Positions 1 through 5,012 of a stretch of DNA of 5,012 nucleotides are shown piece by piece (the stretch's first letter is position 1; the number at the start of each line of letters is the position of its first letter). Position numbers and translations under genes: made by a program. The stretch lies in NCBI GenBank assembly GCA_017987425.1, contig JAGNTT010000144.1:1-5012 (forward strand), written 5' to 3'. The notes below the pieces were generated by a model. It worked only from the letters and a program-made list of their open reading frames with translations. It did no database searches and was not told the origin of the DNA. The DNA comes from Candidatus Omnitrophota bacterium. GTDB taxonomy: Bacteria; Omnitrophota; Gorgyraeia; Zapsychrales; Fredricksoniimonadaceae.

Positions 1-227
1 TTTCTGATCCGGTGCATCAATCTTGAGTAATCCCGATGCAGTTGAAAAACGTACGGGACGTTTGAGCGCTTCCCGTCGGCATTCAACGGCACAGGCGGCG
101 GGGCCTTCTTTAACAGCGCGGCAAAGCTCGCTTCGTAAGACTCATTCCGGACGGACCCGGTTCGTACCCACAGAACAACGGCCGCCCCCAGACCAATCAC
201 CAGCGCGATGATTAAAAGTTTACGCAT
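1..227 (-). CDS. Membrane-anchored protein of unknown function, N-terminal part (runs off left edge)
   Basis: The frame opens with ATG at 227-225 and stays open for 75 codons to the window edge, so the C-terminus is missing. The protein starts MRKLLIIALVIGLGAAVVLW: a short basic stretch, then about 17 hydrophobic residues, which is a signal peptide or uncleaved membrane anchor. After it comes a Ser/Glu/Ala-rich stretch, a proline run (PPPVP, about residues 43-47) and a basic segment containing FQLHRDYSRLMHRI. A strong AAGGGAG Shine-Dalgarno sequence lies 5 bases before the ATG and supports both the gene and its start. It follows the large membrane protein gene after a 28-base gap, so the two are probably co-transcribed and may both act in the envelope. 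I do not recognise the family, and the visible part is too short to assign a function. Confidence 0.8.
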   Translation of the reverse strand, partial: MRKLLIIALVIGLGAAVVLWVRTGSVRNESYEASFAALLKKAPPPVPLNADGKRSNVPYVFQLHRDYSRLMHRIR

Positions 228-232
228 GATAG

Positions 233-239
233 CTCCCTT
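233..239 (-). promoter_or_regulatory. Strong ribosome binding site of the left-edge gene
   Basis: The minus strand reads AAGGGAG, then CTATC, then ATG. It matches the 16S anti-Shine-Dalgarno sequence well at a 5-base spacing. It fixes the start of a gene that would otherwise be easy to miss because its stop lies outside the window. Confidence 0.75.
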
Positions 240-255
240 GAATAATCGTTTCCGC

Positions 256-1479
256 TCACCCGCCGGTCAGACGGCGCTGAATGAGCGCGTGCAGATAAAT
301 AAGTTCCTCATCCGGCAGGCCCGCTCCGAATGTATGAATCCCTTTTCGGCTTTTGATGGTGATGCCCTTGGCGGACGCTGAACGTTCGATGCCCCGGACC
401 CACCAGTTGGACGTGGCATTCGCCGCCGATCCCATACTGCTTTTAATTTTTTTGAGCGATTCTTCACGGGTGATGCAATCCAGACCGTAGATATCCTCGA
501 CGAAAAAAACGGTAGGACGGCTGCTGCGCCAGGTGCGTTCGATCAGGGTGAGTTTGTGCGCATCCGCCTGCAGAGTCTGACGGCTGATGCGGGCGCCCAA
601 AAGCAGACCGATGCCGCCAGGCAACGCCGGTAAACCAAAGGCTAATAAAAGAAATCCGATGAACATATACCCAACAACCGCAGGCGTGTGCGAACTGATG
701 AAGAACTCCAGGAGTCCCGGAACAAAAAAAGCGAGGAAGGCCAACGGGACCAAGGCGAACAGAAATCCCAACGCCAAAAATCCCGGCGGAGGTGTGCTCA
801 CGCTTAAAGTTCCGCCTTGATCATCCACCCGGCATCGCATCACCGACGGACGATCAGGCACCGCGCTATCAGCGAGACCCGCCTCTTTCACACGTTGGGT
901 CAGAGATTTCGAGGCATCGGCGGGAGTCAGGACAACGGGAGCAGTTCCCGTTTCATCACGCAGAGAAATTTTTAGAAAATGGGCGACGTCCGAGGCGAGC
1001 TGACGGGCGACGGCAAAATCCGCCGGAGAGTCGAGATCAAGGGACTTCATATTCCCGCGGGTGTGCAGACTGACCGGAAACGTATCAGCCGTGTCGGAAT
1101 CTCCCGCGGAGAATCTTACGGCGACAGTGTCATAATCCCTTAACTGATATTCGTTGCGGTGAACCGGCCATGCCAGGAACCGGAATTCCTTGATGATCTT
1201 GCTCGAACTCAGATCAAGGACCATGAGCGAACGGCCGAACAGCAGAAATCCCCCGATGCCCAAAAAAGGAAGAGCCATCAATAGCATGACCAATTCCGTC
1301 CACGGCCCCAGATCGCCGGATTTCTCGACGGGAATGAACCCCATGACCCCCAGGAGGATAAAGACGCCGGCTGCGAAAAACGGCAGACCGAAGACCGACA
1401 TGCATCCCCCGCCCTGGGCGATCTCGAACGTAAAATCATTCACCCGGCGGTGATTTCTTGACACTGGGTTATAATTCAT
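256..1479 (-). CDS. Four-helix membrane protein with two copies of a hairpin-plus-soluble-domain unit, unknown function
   Basis: A 407-residue protein that I cannot place in a named family. From the ATG at 1479, a hydrophobic hairpin lies at about residues 30-50 and 64-83, followed by a soluble, probably beta-rich domain at 85-175. A polar linker (175-230) contains LTPADASKSLTQRVKEAG. A second hairpin lies at about 235-260 and 267-295, followed by a second soluble domain at 297-400. The halves look alike: each hairpin ends in a Gly/Leu-rich stretch and a basic residue (GGFLLFGR, GIGLLLGAR), then a short beta-like segment, then an acidic-aromatic motif (LRDYDTVAV, VEDIYGLDC). I infer an internal duplication; with four helices both soluble domains would face the same side of the membrane. 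The start is uncertain: GTG at 1488 adds three residues, and neither start has a good ribosome site, only a weak GAG 8 bases before the ATG. A later ATG at 1401, preceded by a GGGGGA stretch, would remove the residues just before the first helix. Confidence 0.82.
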   Translation of the reverse strand: MNYNPVSRNHRRVNDFTFEIAQGGGCMSVFGLPFFAAGVFILLGVMGFIPVEKSGDLGPWTELVMLLMALPFLGIGGFLLFGRSLMVLDLSSSKIIKEFRFLAWPVHRNEYQLRDYDTVAVRFSAGDSDTADTFPVSLHTRGNMKSLDLDSPADFAVARQLASDVAHFLKISLRDETGTAPVVLTPADASKSLTQRVKEAGLADSAVPDRPSVMRCRVDDQGGTLSVSTPPPGFLALGFLFALVPLAFLAFFVPGLLEFFISSHTPAVVGYMFIGFLLLAFGLPALPGGIGLLLGARISRQTLQADAHKLTLIERTWRSSRPTVFFVEDIYGLDCITREESLKKIKSSMGSAANATSNWWVRGIERSASAKGITIKSRKGIHTFGAGLPDEELIYLHALIQRRLTGG

Positions 1480-1511
1480 ACAGGGCACTCGTTAAAACGG
1501 AATATAAAATA

Positions 1512-1883
1512 CTATTGTCGGCCTTGCACCATCAGGGCGCTCCAATCCTTCGGTTTCATCCCTCGCATTGCCTTTAAATCAGATTTCTCGACAACCATAA
1601 AATTCACATCAAACTTTTCCTGCTTCTTTAAAAACTTTCGAGATGAGGCACCTTCGGTCAGCACAACCCAAACATTCTTCTTCGATTTTCCCGTTGAGGA
1701 AGCATGCGGTATCAAATGAAACGGAAGATGAAAATCATGATACTCTGACGACTTTGATTTTCCAAGCCAAAGCATCCATTGAGCCAGCGACTGAAAAGCC
1801 TTTGGATTGCCATAAAACTTAACGCCGCCCTTATGGGCAACGATGCACATTTCTGTTCCCTTGACCTTTTTTGGATAACTCAT
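1512..1883 (-). CDS. Small cytoplasmic protein of unknown function with a histidine-spaced motif
   Basis: A 123-residue protein with no signal peptide or membrane segment and an excess of lysine. I do not recognise the family. After a basic N-terminus there is a beta-like stretch with KGGVKFYGNPKAF (about residues 18-30), an amphipathic tryptophan-rich helix (SLAQWMLWLGKS, 32-43), a segment with histidines at 49, 52, 56 and 60 (HDFHLPFHLIPH), a strand NVWVVLTEG (70-78), and a lysine-rich C-terminal half with VNFMVVEKSDLKAM. The start at 1883 is supported by AAGGA 9 bases upstream; an internal ATG 11 codons later, after AAGGGA, is a weaker alternative. The gene lies 22 bases after the phosphofructokinase stop and 32 bases before the membrane protein ATG. 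Its GC looks lower than its neighbours: one 60-base row (1561-1620) counts 37% GC, against 67% for a row in the kinase. It is probably real, but its role is open. Confidence 0.75.
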   Translation of the reverse strand: MSYPKKVKGTEMCIVAHKGGVKFYGNPKAFQSLAQWMLWLGKSKSSEYHDFHLPFHLIPHASSTGKSKKNVWVVLTEGASSRKFLKKQEKFDVNFMVVEKSDLKAMRGMKPKDWSALMVQGRQ

Positions 1884-1892
1884 GGTGTTCTT

Positions 1893-1897
1893 TCCTT
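1893..1897 (-). promoter_or_regulatory. Ribosome binding site of the 123-residue protein
   Basis: AAGGA on the minus strand, 9 bases before the ATG at 1883. It favours this start over the internal ATG at 1850. It overlaps the right arm of an AT-rich inverted repeat (see 1895-1912). Confidence 0.6.
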
Positions 1898-1912
1898 TTA
1901 AATCTTTAAAAG
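1895..1912. repeat. Perfect 8-base AT-rich inverted repeat at the kinase stop
   Basis: CTTTTAAA and TTTAAAAG are separated by two bases and span the phosphofructokinase stop codon and the edge of the next gene's ribosome site. As RNA it could form about a 7-bp, mostly A-U stem that partly covers the AAGGA. The stem would be weak, has no GC core and is not followed by a U-run, so I do not call it a terminator. It may be a chance result of AT-rich sequence. Confidence 0.35.
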
Positions 1913-2832
1913 CTTTTGAGCGTCACCTGTTTGATCAACCGATTGACATCCCGTCGCTGACACTGCGCCGTGCCTTCTCTCATAATCGATCCGGTCGCGG
2001 CGGCGACGGCCCAGCGGGATGCTTCGTGAAGATCTTTGCCGGCATCAAGCGCCCAGAGAAATCCGCCGATAAACGAATCGCCCGCGCCGACGTCGCTTTT
2101 GACTTTGACGTCTAACGCAGGTAAATGCCACGCGTCATTCTTGGTCACGATGTAGGCGCCTTTTTCCGCAAGCGTGATCGCGACCACCTCGGCATGGGCC
2201 GTCAATTGCCGTCCGGCTTTTAAAATCTGTTCACGGTTTTTACACGCCCGCCCAAGCAGACGTTCCAATTCAAACACATTGGGTTTGATCATAAACGGTT
2301 TGGCCTTCAGCCCCAGTTTGAGCTGCTGATCGTCGGAATCGAGAACACACCGCTCGCCTCTTTTTTGAAGATACGCGATCAGCCGCTGATAGATATTATC
2401 CGGCACACCGGGCGGTAGGCTTCCGCAGATGGCCCAATAGGATGGTCTCGGAGATGCGCGTTCAATGAGGCCCAACAGACGCTTGACGTCGTCGGCGCGA
2501 AGCCGCGGGCCCGGCGGATTAATGCGGGTCTGCGCGCCGGTCGAGCGGTCGTTGATGATGAGATTCGTGCGCGTTTCGCCGTCGACTTGACAGAAATCAT
2601 GCGGGATCGAACGCTGAAGAAGCAGATCCTTGACCATCTCGCCGGTGTGACCGCCGATCACGCCGAAGGCCTTGGTCTTCCCGCCCAGTTCCTGAACAAC
2701 GCGCGACACATTAAACCCCTTGCCGCCCGGATCAAGCCGGATGTCTTCGCCTTTAAGTTTATCCTTAGGGACAAGTTTCTTTACGGTGATGAATTGGTCG
2801 ATGGACGGATTGAGTGTGAGCGTATAGATCAT
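1906..2832 (-). CDS. pfkB: PfkB/LacC/FruK-family phosphofructokinase
   Basis: A cytoplasmic sugar-phosphate kinase of the ribokinase-like fold, 308 residues, a normal full length. Members transfer phosphate from ATP (or another nucleotide) to C-1 of fructose 6-phosphate or tagatose 6-phosphate, or to C-6 of fructose 1-phosphate. Visible motifs in order: TLTLNPSID (residues 4-12), the substrate loop DPGGKGFNVSR (34-44), ETRTNL (86-91) with the Arg expected to contact the sugar phosphate, GSLPPGVP (137-144), KPN (183-185), ITLAEKGA (219-226), and the second PfkB signature DVGAGDSFIGG (247-257) with catalytic base Asp252. EGTAQC near the C-terminus also fits the subfamily. Two usually glycine-bearing spots differ: LDSDDQQL at 164-171 (family usually D-[ST]-S-G) and ITLAEKGA (usually SLG-x-x-GA). 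No fructose PTS or tagatose gene is visible, so the sugar cannot be fixed; fructose 6-phosphate is as likely as fructose 1-phosphate. A modest GGAAAG ribosome site lies 5 bases before the ATG. Confidence 0.93.
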   Translation of the reverse strand: MIYTLTLNPSIDQFITVKKLVPKDKLKGEDIRLDPGGKGFNVSRVVQELGGKTKAFGVIGGHTGEMVKDLLLQRSIPHDFCQVDGETRTNLIINDRSTGAQTRINPPGPRLRADDVKRLLGLIERASPRPSYWAICGSLPPGVPDNIYQRLIAYLQKRGERCVLDSDDQQLKLGLKAKPFMIKPNVFELERLLGRACKNREQILKAGRQLTAHAEVVAITLAEKGAYIVTKNDAWHLPALDVKVKSDVGAGDSFIGGFLWALDAGKDLHEASRWAVAAATGSIMREGTAQCQRRDVNRLIKQVTLKSF

Positions 2833-2873
2833 GAATTCTTTCCGGCACTAAAATTACGCAAAACTTTACACAT

Positions 2874-2886
2874 GCCTGGTTCAGGC
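2874..2886. repeat. Short GC-rich inverted repeat between the lipoprotein and kinase genes
   Basis: GCCTG and CAGGC flank a 3-base loop just after the lipoprotein stop codon. GCCTGG also occurs as a direct repeat at 2874-2879 and 2885-2890. In the direction of transcription the hairpin is followed by ATGTGTAAAGTTTT rather than an immediate U-run, so it is at best a weak pause or terminator. I cannot assign it as an operator. Confidence 0.3.
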
Positions 2887-2893
2887 CTGGAGG

Positions 2894-3421
2894 TTATTTC
2901 TTCAGATTTTTCCGGGCCAATGTTAACCCCTCGGCACTTACGCTTGTCCCGTCTCCCAGAAGTCTGACTTTTAATACATAATCATCTTCTAAACAAATAT
3001 CATCCGTGCAACCGTCAAGATTACAAAATCCCCAAACACCGAAAATAAAACCATCCAACAGCAAGTCGGCCGTCCCGTCCCCGTTCACCGGAACTTCTTT
3101 CATGACACCTCTCTTGCCTAAATCAAAGTTGCCGATCAAATCATCGAAGTCCAAATGAAAGAGCAATTTATTCTCTTTAACGCCAAGGTAGGTCACCGTC
3201 AATGCGCGTTCCTTGACAGTTCTTTTTAAATTGAAAACATCAGCGTAATAGATGATCTCTTGAGGCGCCACAGCGTGCTGGATTGTATTTCTGCTCACCT
3301 TTTTTGTACGTTTGCATCCATGAGGGTCCGACAAACAACTGTTTAATAAAAATGCCCCTCCGATCAATACTATGAAAACCACAAGAAAGATCTTGAGATT
3401 GATTTTATCATCACCAATCAT
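2894..3421 (-). CDS. Probable lipoprotein of unknown function
   Basis: A 175-residue protein starting MIGDDKINLK, then a hydrophobic segment (residues 11-26) ending in LLNSC with Cys29. This resembles a relaxed lipobox, so lipidation at Cys29 is likely but not certain; an uncleaved membrane anchor is the alternative. The mature part is probably beta-rich (ALTVTYLGVKENKLLFHLDFDD, about 73-94, is cut here to its core strands). It contains an acidic NGDGTADLL loop at 113-121, reminiscent of calcium-binding repeats of the FG-GAP/VCBS type. Cysteines at 36, 133, 138 and 143 could form two disulfides after export. I do not recognise the family. The start is supported by AGGGA 9 bases upstream. The gene lies 68 bases after the deacylase stop and 61 bases before the kinase start. 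Its GC is lower than that of the two flanking enzymes (row 3001-3060 counts 42%), so it may be a more recent or lineage-specific insertion. Confidence 0.8.
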   Translation of the reverse strand: MIGDDKINLKIFLVVFIVLIGGAFLLNSCLSDPHGCKRTKKVSRNTIQHAVAPQEIIYYADVFNLKRTVKERALTVTYLGVKENKLLFHLDFDDLIGNFDLGKRGVMKEVPVNGDGTADLLLDGFIFGVWGFCNLDGCTDDICLEDDYVLKVRLLGDGTSVSAEGLTLARKNLKK

Positions 3422-3428
3422 ATATTTT

Positions 3429-3435
3429 CTTCCCT
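3429..3435 (-). promoter_or_regulatory. Ribosome binding site of the probable lipoprotein
   Basis: AGGGAAG on the minus strand, with its AGGGA core 9 bases before the ATG at 3421. It supports this start and independent translation after the deacylase stop. Confidence 0.6.
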
Positions 3436-3489
3436 GTCAATTCTAACTGTTGCTGTGAGATCATGTCTATCATTGATTGACCGCAATTT

Positions 3490-4215
3490 TTAAACGCAGC
3501 CCAATACCTCTCCGATCGAATCGCTGATTTTAAGATCGGCAATGTCATCCAGCGGTGTTTCGGAACGCGTGATGATGACGAGTTTAGCGCCGTTCTGTTT
3601 GGCGATGCGCGGGATCGAGGCGGCCGGTTCCACGACGAGCGTTGAGCCGACGGCAAGCATAAGGTCGCAATCGCGCGCCCATTCGACGGCCGTCGCCAGA
3701 ACAACCGGGTCCAGATTCTGGCCGAACGAAATTGTATTAGGCTTGAGCAAACCGTTGCATTTCAAACATAACGGAACCGTCTCGTCTTTCTTAAGTCTTT
3801 CATAGGCATGTTCCCACGGTGTGATCTCGCCGCAATCGAGACAGATCACCTCAAGGTTGTTGCCGTGAATTTCGAGAAGTTTTTTGGGAGGCGTGCCGGC
3901 GAGCCTGTGCAGCCCGTCGATGTTTTGGGTGATGATCCCTCTGAGTTTGCCCTGCGCTTCTAATTTAACGAGGGCGAGATGTCCGCTGTTAGGCTTGGCG
4001 TTTTTATTTTCTTCATATAACGCGAGTTTGCGCTGCCAGTAGAGCCTGCGGTGTTCTTCCGAGGCTAAAAACTGCTGGATGGTGACGGGCTGATACTTAT
4101 CCCAGATTCCGCCCTGGCTGCGGTAATCGCTGATCCCGCTCTCCGTCGAGATCCCCGCCCCCGTAAAGGCCACTATTTTTGTCGCGCCATCGATATGTGA
4201 CTTCAGATTTATCAT
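3490..4215 (-). CDS. cobB: NAD-dependent protein deacylase, Sir2 family
   Basis: A cytoplasmic sirtuin of 241 residues, typical for a bacterial single-domain member. It removes acyl groups from protein lysines using NAD+, giving nicotinamide and O-acyl-ADP-ribose. Motifs in order: the NAD-binding GAGISTESGISDYR (residues 19-32), TQNIDGLH (96-103), catalytic His117 in EIHGNN, a structural zinc site of two Cys-x2-Cys pairs (125/128 and 150/153), SFGQNL (163-168), the VGSTLVVEPAASIP loop (189-202), and a C-terminal IITRSETPLDD. Between the NAD loop and TQNID it carries RRLYWQRKL (56-64) and then KPNSGH, closer to class II (SIRT4-like) sirtuins with R-x-R-Y-W-x-R than to classic acetyl-lysine enzymes. 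Since Y-x-x-R also occurs in class III desuccinylases, the preferred acyl group is open. The C-terminus (GEVLGCV) is short but normal. No good ribosome site precedes the ATG; a GAAG is 16 bases away, too far. This suggests coupling to translation of the overlapping acyltransferase gene. Confidence 0.94.
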   Translation of the reverse strand: MINLKSHIDGATKIVAFTGAGISTESGISDYRSQGGIWDKYQPVTIQQFLASEEHRRLYWQRKLALYEENKNAKPNSGHLALVKLEAQGKLRGIITQNIDGLHRLAGTPPKKLLEIHGNNLEVICLDCGEITPWEHAYERLKKDETVPLCLKCNGLLKPNTISFGQNLDPVVLATAVEWARDCDLMLAVGSTLVVEPAASIPRIAKQNGAKLVIITRSETPLDDIADLKISDSIGEVLGCV

Positions 4216-5012
4216 CGAACGATTTTAACAGCTTCTTTCCCCAAAGAATGCCGTTTTTCTCGATAAAATTGAACATCACCATGGAAGCCAGATAGGTCGG
4301 AATAAGTGTCAGAACAAAAACGACCGCAAAGCGCATGGCTCCCGGGAAGGCGCGAAAGGCCGGCGATTGGGAACATGCCAGCGCGATGGGCGTCATGAAA
4401 CCGAAATGAATAAGATACGCGCCGTAGGACATGTCCGCCAGCCACGTCGAGAAACGGGAACCGAGCATTTGGGAAATGAACTGGAACGGCTTACCCACTG
4501 TTTTCGGATTCAGTAACAGCGTGAAGAGGAGCGCCAGGGCGATCACGAATCTTTCCTGCGTCAGCCACGCCAGCCAGAACGTCAAAGCAAGGGCGCAGAC
4601 GCCTTTCAGCCGGTCATCCCTGTAACGGTTAAACAAGGCCAGAAGCATGCCCATCATGAAATACACCATGCTCATCGGCAGGATCGACGGTTTCATATAA
4701 CCGTCATGATAGAGAAATGCATTGATCTGATAGGAAACCGCATACAAAGCCGGCACGGCGAGGACAAAGTAGTAACGGCGGAACAAAAGCATCAGAAAAG
4801 GGAATAATAGATAAAACTGCATCTCAAGCGTGACACTCCAATCGGGCATGGGGGTGCGGACCACGAATTCCTTGGAAAACCCGAACAGGAAACTTAAGTG
4901 CATCAAGATATTGGTCAGGCTTTGGTCAAAAAAACGGATCGGATCGGTATGATGCACACCGGGCAGCAGCCTCTCAAGCTCAATACGCCATCCGCCCATG
5001 ACGGGCCCGATC
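4097..5012 (-). CDS. Membrane acyltransferase, acyltransferase-3 family (start beyond right edge)
   Basis: An integral inner-membrane enzyme of the family that O-acetylates or otherwise acylates surface polysaccharides, lipids or antibiotics; the acceptor cannot be read from sequence. The frame is open to the right edge. The first in-window ATG (4999) lacks a ribosome site and is almost certainly internal; the N-terminal part with the conserved catalytic histidine helix lies outside. Numbering from that Met, the hallmark WSVTLEMQFYLLFP is at 54-67 (family W-S-L-x-x-E-x-Q-F-Y-L-x-x-P). Several hydrophobic helices follow (about 66-90, 105-124, 133-164, 192-210, 222-245), with DMSYGAYLIHF at 189-199 and the family's usual terminal FIEKNGI at 245-251. 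Homology should end near residue 260. The last 39 residues are read out of frame across the conserved start of the deacylase gene, an unusual 119-base overlap. A -1 shift near the end would instead stop at 4212, overlapping the deacylase ATG. Confidence 0.9.
   Translation of the reverse strand, partial: IGPVMGGWRIELERLLPGVHHTDPIRFFDQSLTNILMHLSFLFGFSKEFVVRTPMPDWSVTLEMQFYLLFPFLMLLFRRYYFVLAVPALYAVSYQINAFLYHDGYMKPSILPMSMVYFMMGMLLALFNRYRDDRLKGVCALALTFWLAWLTQERFVIALALLFTLLLNPKTVGKPFQFISQMLGSRFSTWLADMSYGAYLIHFGFMTPIALACSQSPAFRAFPGAMRFAVVFVLTLIPTYLASMVMFNFIEKNGILWGKKLLKSFDDKSEVTYRWRDKNSGLYGGGDLDGERDQRLPQPGRNLG
4212..4215 (-). other. ATGA overlap: deacylase start with a stop in the acyltransferase -1 frame
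   Basis: The deacylase ATG (4215-4213) overlaps a TGA (4214-4212). That TGA is in the -1 frame relative to the acyltransferase reading frame. ATGA is the common arrangement for translational coupling between adjacent bacterial genes, and here it would replace the missing ribosome site. It only works if ribosomes, or the true sequence, enter the -1 frame upstream. Confidence 0.4.
4235..4241 (-). other. Candidate -1 slippery heptamer G GGA AAG in the acyltransferase frame
   Basis: In the acyltransferase frame the codons are TGG GGA AAG AAG, so G-GGA-AAG fits X-XXY-YYZ in the correct phase. GGGAAAG is the known slippery sequence of the phage lambda G-GT frameshift. After a -1 shift the tail would read WGKEAVKIVR and stop at 4212. 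I see no strong downstream hairpin or pseudoknot, and no clear upstream Shine-Dalgarno stimulator. The GGGG run is also a plausible place for an indel error. Confidence 0.3.

Noticed and set aside
23..211. Plus-strand open frame of 62 codons at the left edge
   Set aside because: It is antisense to the minus-strand gene with a strong ribosome site and signal-anchor, and its product is low-complexity Ser/Arg/Pro-rich.
587..820. Plus-strand open frame opposite the large membrane protein
   Set aside because: The Lys/Asn/Pro-rich product is what the antisense of hydrophobic helix codons gives; it has no motif or ribosome site.
1480..1511. AT-rich stretch (TATTTTATATT) before the large membrane protein, as a possible promoter -10 region
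   Set aside because: No matching -35 hexamer is found at a suitable distance, and the gap is only 32 bases within a same-strand gene row.
2833..2893. TAATTT as a -10 element for the kinase gene
   Set aside because: The hexamer 17 bases upstream (CCAGGC) does not resemble a -35 box, so the promoter is not supported.
2587..2967. Plus-strand open frame of 126 codons opposite the kinase start
   Set aside because: It is antisense to conserved kinase motifs, spans the intergenic gap and the lipoprotein end, and shows no recognisable domain.
3411..3704. Open frame of 97 codons on the minus strand overlapping the deacylase end and reaching the lipoprotein start
   Set aside because: It is a shifted frame of the deacylase gene. 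I considered that its tail (AAFKNCGQS...) could be the true deacylase C-terminus after a frameshift, but the in-frame end GEVLGCV gives a normal sirtuin length and a normal final motif.
4247..4253. GAAAAAC as a second slippery heptamer in the acyltransferase frame
   Set aside because: It does not fit X-XXY-YYZ because the first base is G before AAA; GGGAAAG a few codons later is the better candidate.

Overview
The window is bacterial chromosomal DNA with seven protein-coding genes, all on the minus strand and closely packed. Shine-Dalgarno sequences, an N-terminal signal-anchor, a lipobox-like motif and standard bacterial enzyme families support this. The phylum cannot be settled from the sequence. 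The mix of well-known enzymes and unrecognised small envelope proteins would suit an uncultivated Gram-negative lineage, but that is only an impression. I see no RNA gene, CRISPR array, insertion sequence, phage gene or plus-strand gene, and no gap between genes longer than about 70 bases.

Read in the direction of transcription (right to left), the window begins inside a membrane acyltransferase of the acyltransferase-3 family, whose start lies beyond the right edge. Its frame runs 119 bases into the next gene, a Sir2-family NAD-dependent protein deacylase. Next comes a small lower-GC gene for a probable lipoprotein, then a PfkB/LacC/FruK-family phosphofructokinase. A 123-residue cytoplasmic protein of unknown function follows, then a 407-residue membrane protein built as two copies of a membrane-hairpin plus soluble-domain unit. 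Last is the start of a small membrane-anchored protein that runs off the left edge.

Spacing is tight (22 to 68 bases, or overlapping) and I see no convincing intrinsic terminator, so some or all genes may be co-transcribed. The enzymes do not form an obvious single pathway: envelope polysaccharide or lipid acylation, NAD-dependent deacylation and sugar-phosphate phosphorylation. The last two genes may belong together, since both encode envelope-associated proteins and lie 28 bases apart.

The point most worth checking is the acyltransferase/Sir2 junction. The acyltransferase frame reads far into the deacylase gene, yet a -1 shift at an in-frame GGGAAAG heptamer would end it at a TGA overlapping the deacylase ATG. 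This could be a real frameshift site, a sequencing or assembly indel, or chance. I found no clear evidence of a new multi-gene system.
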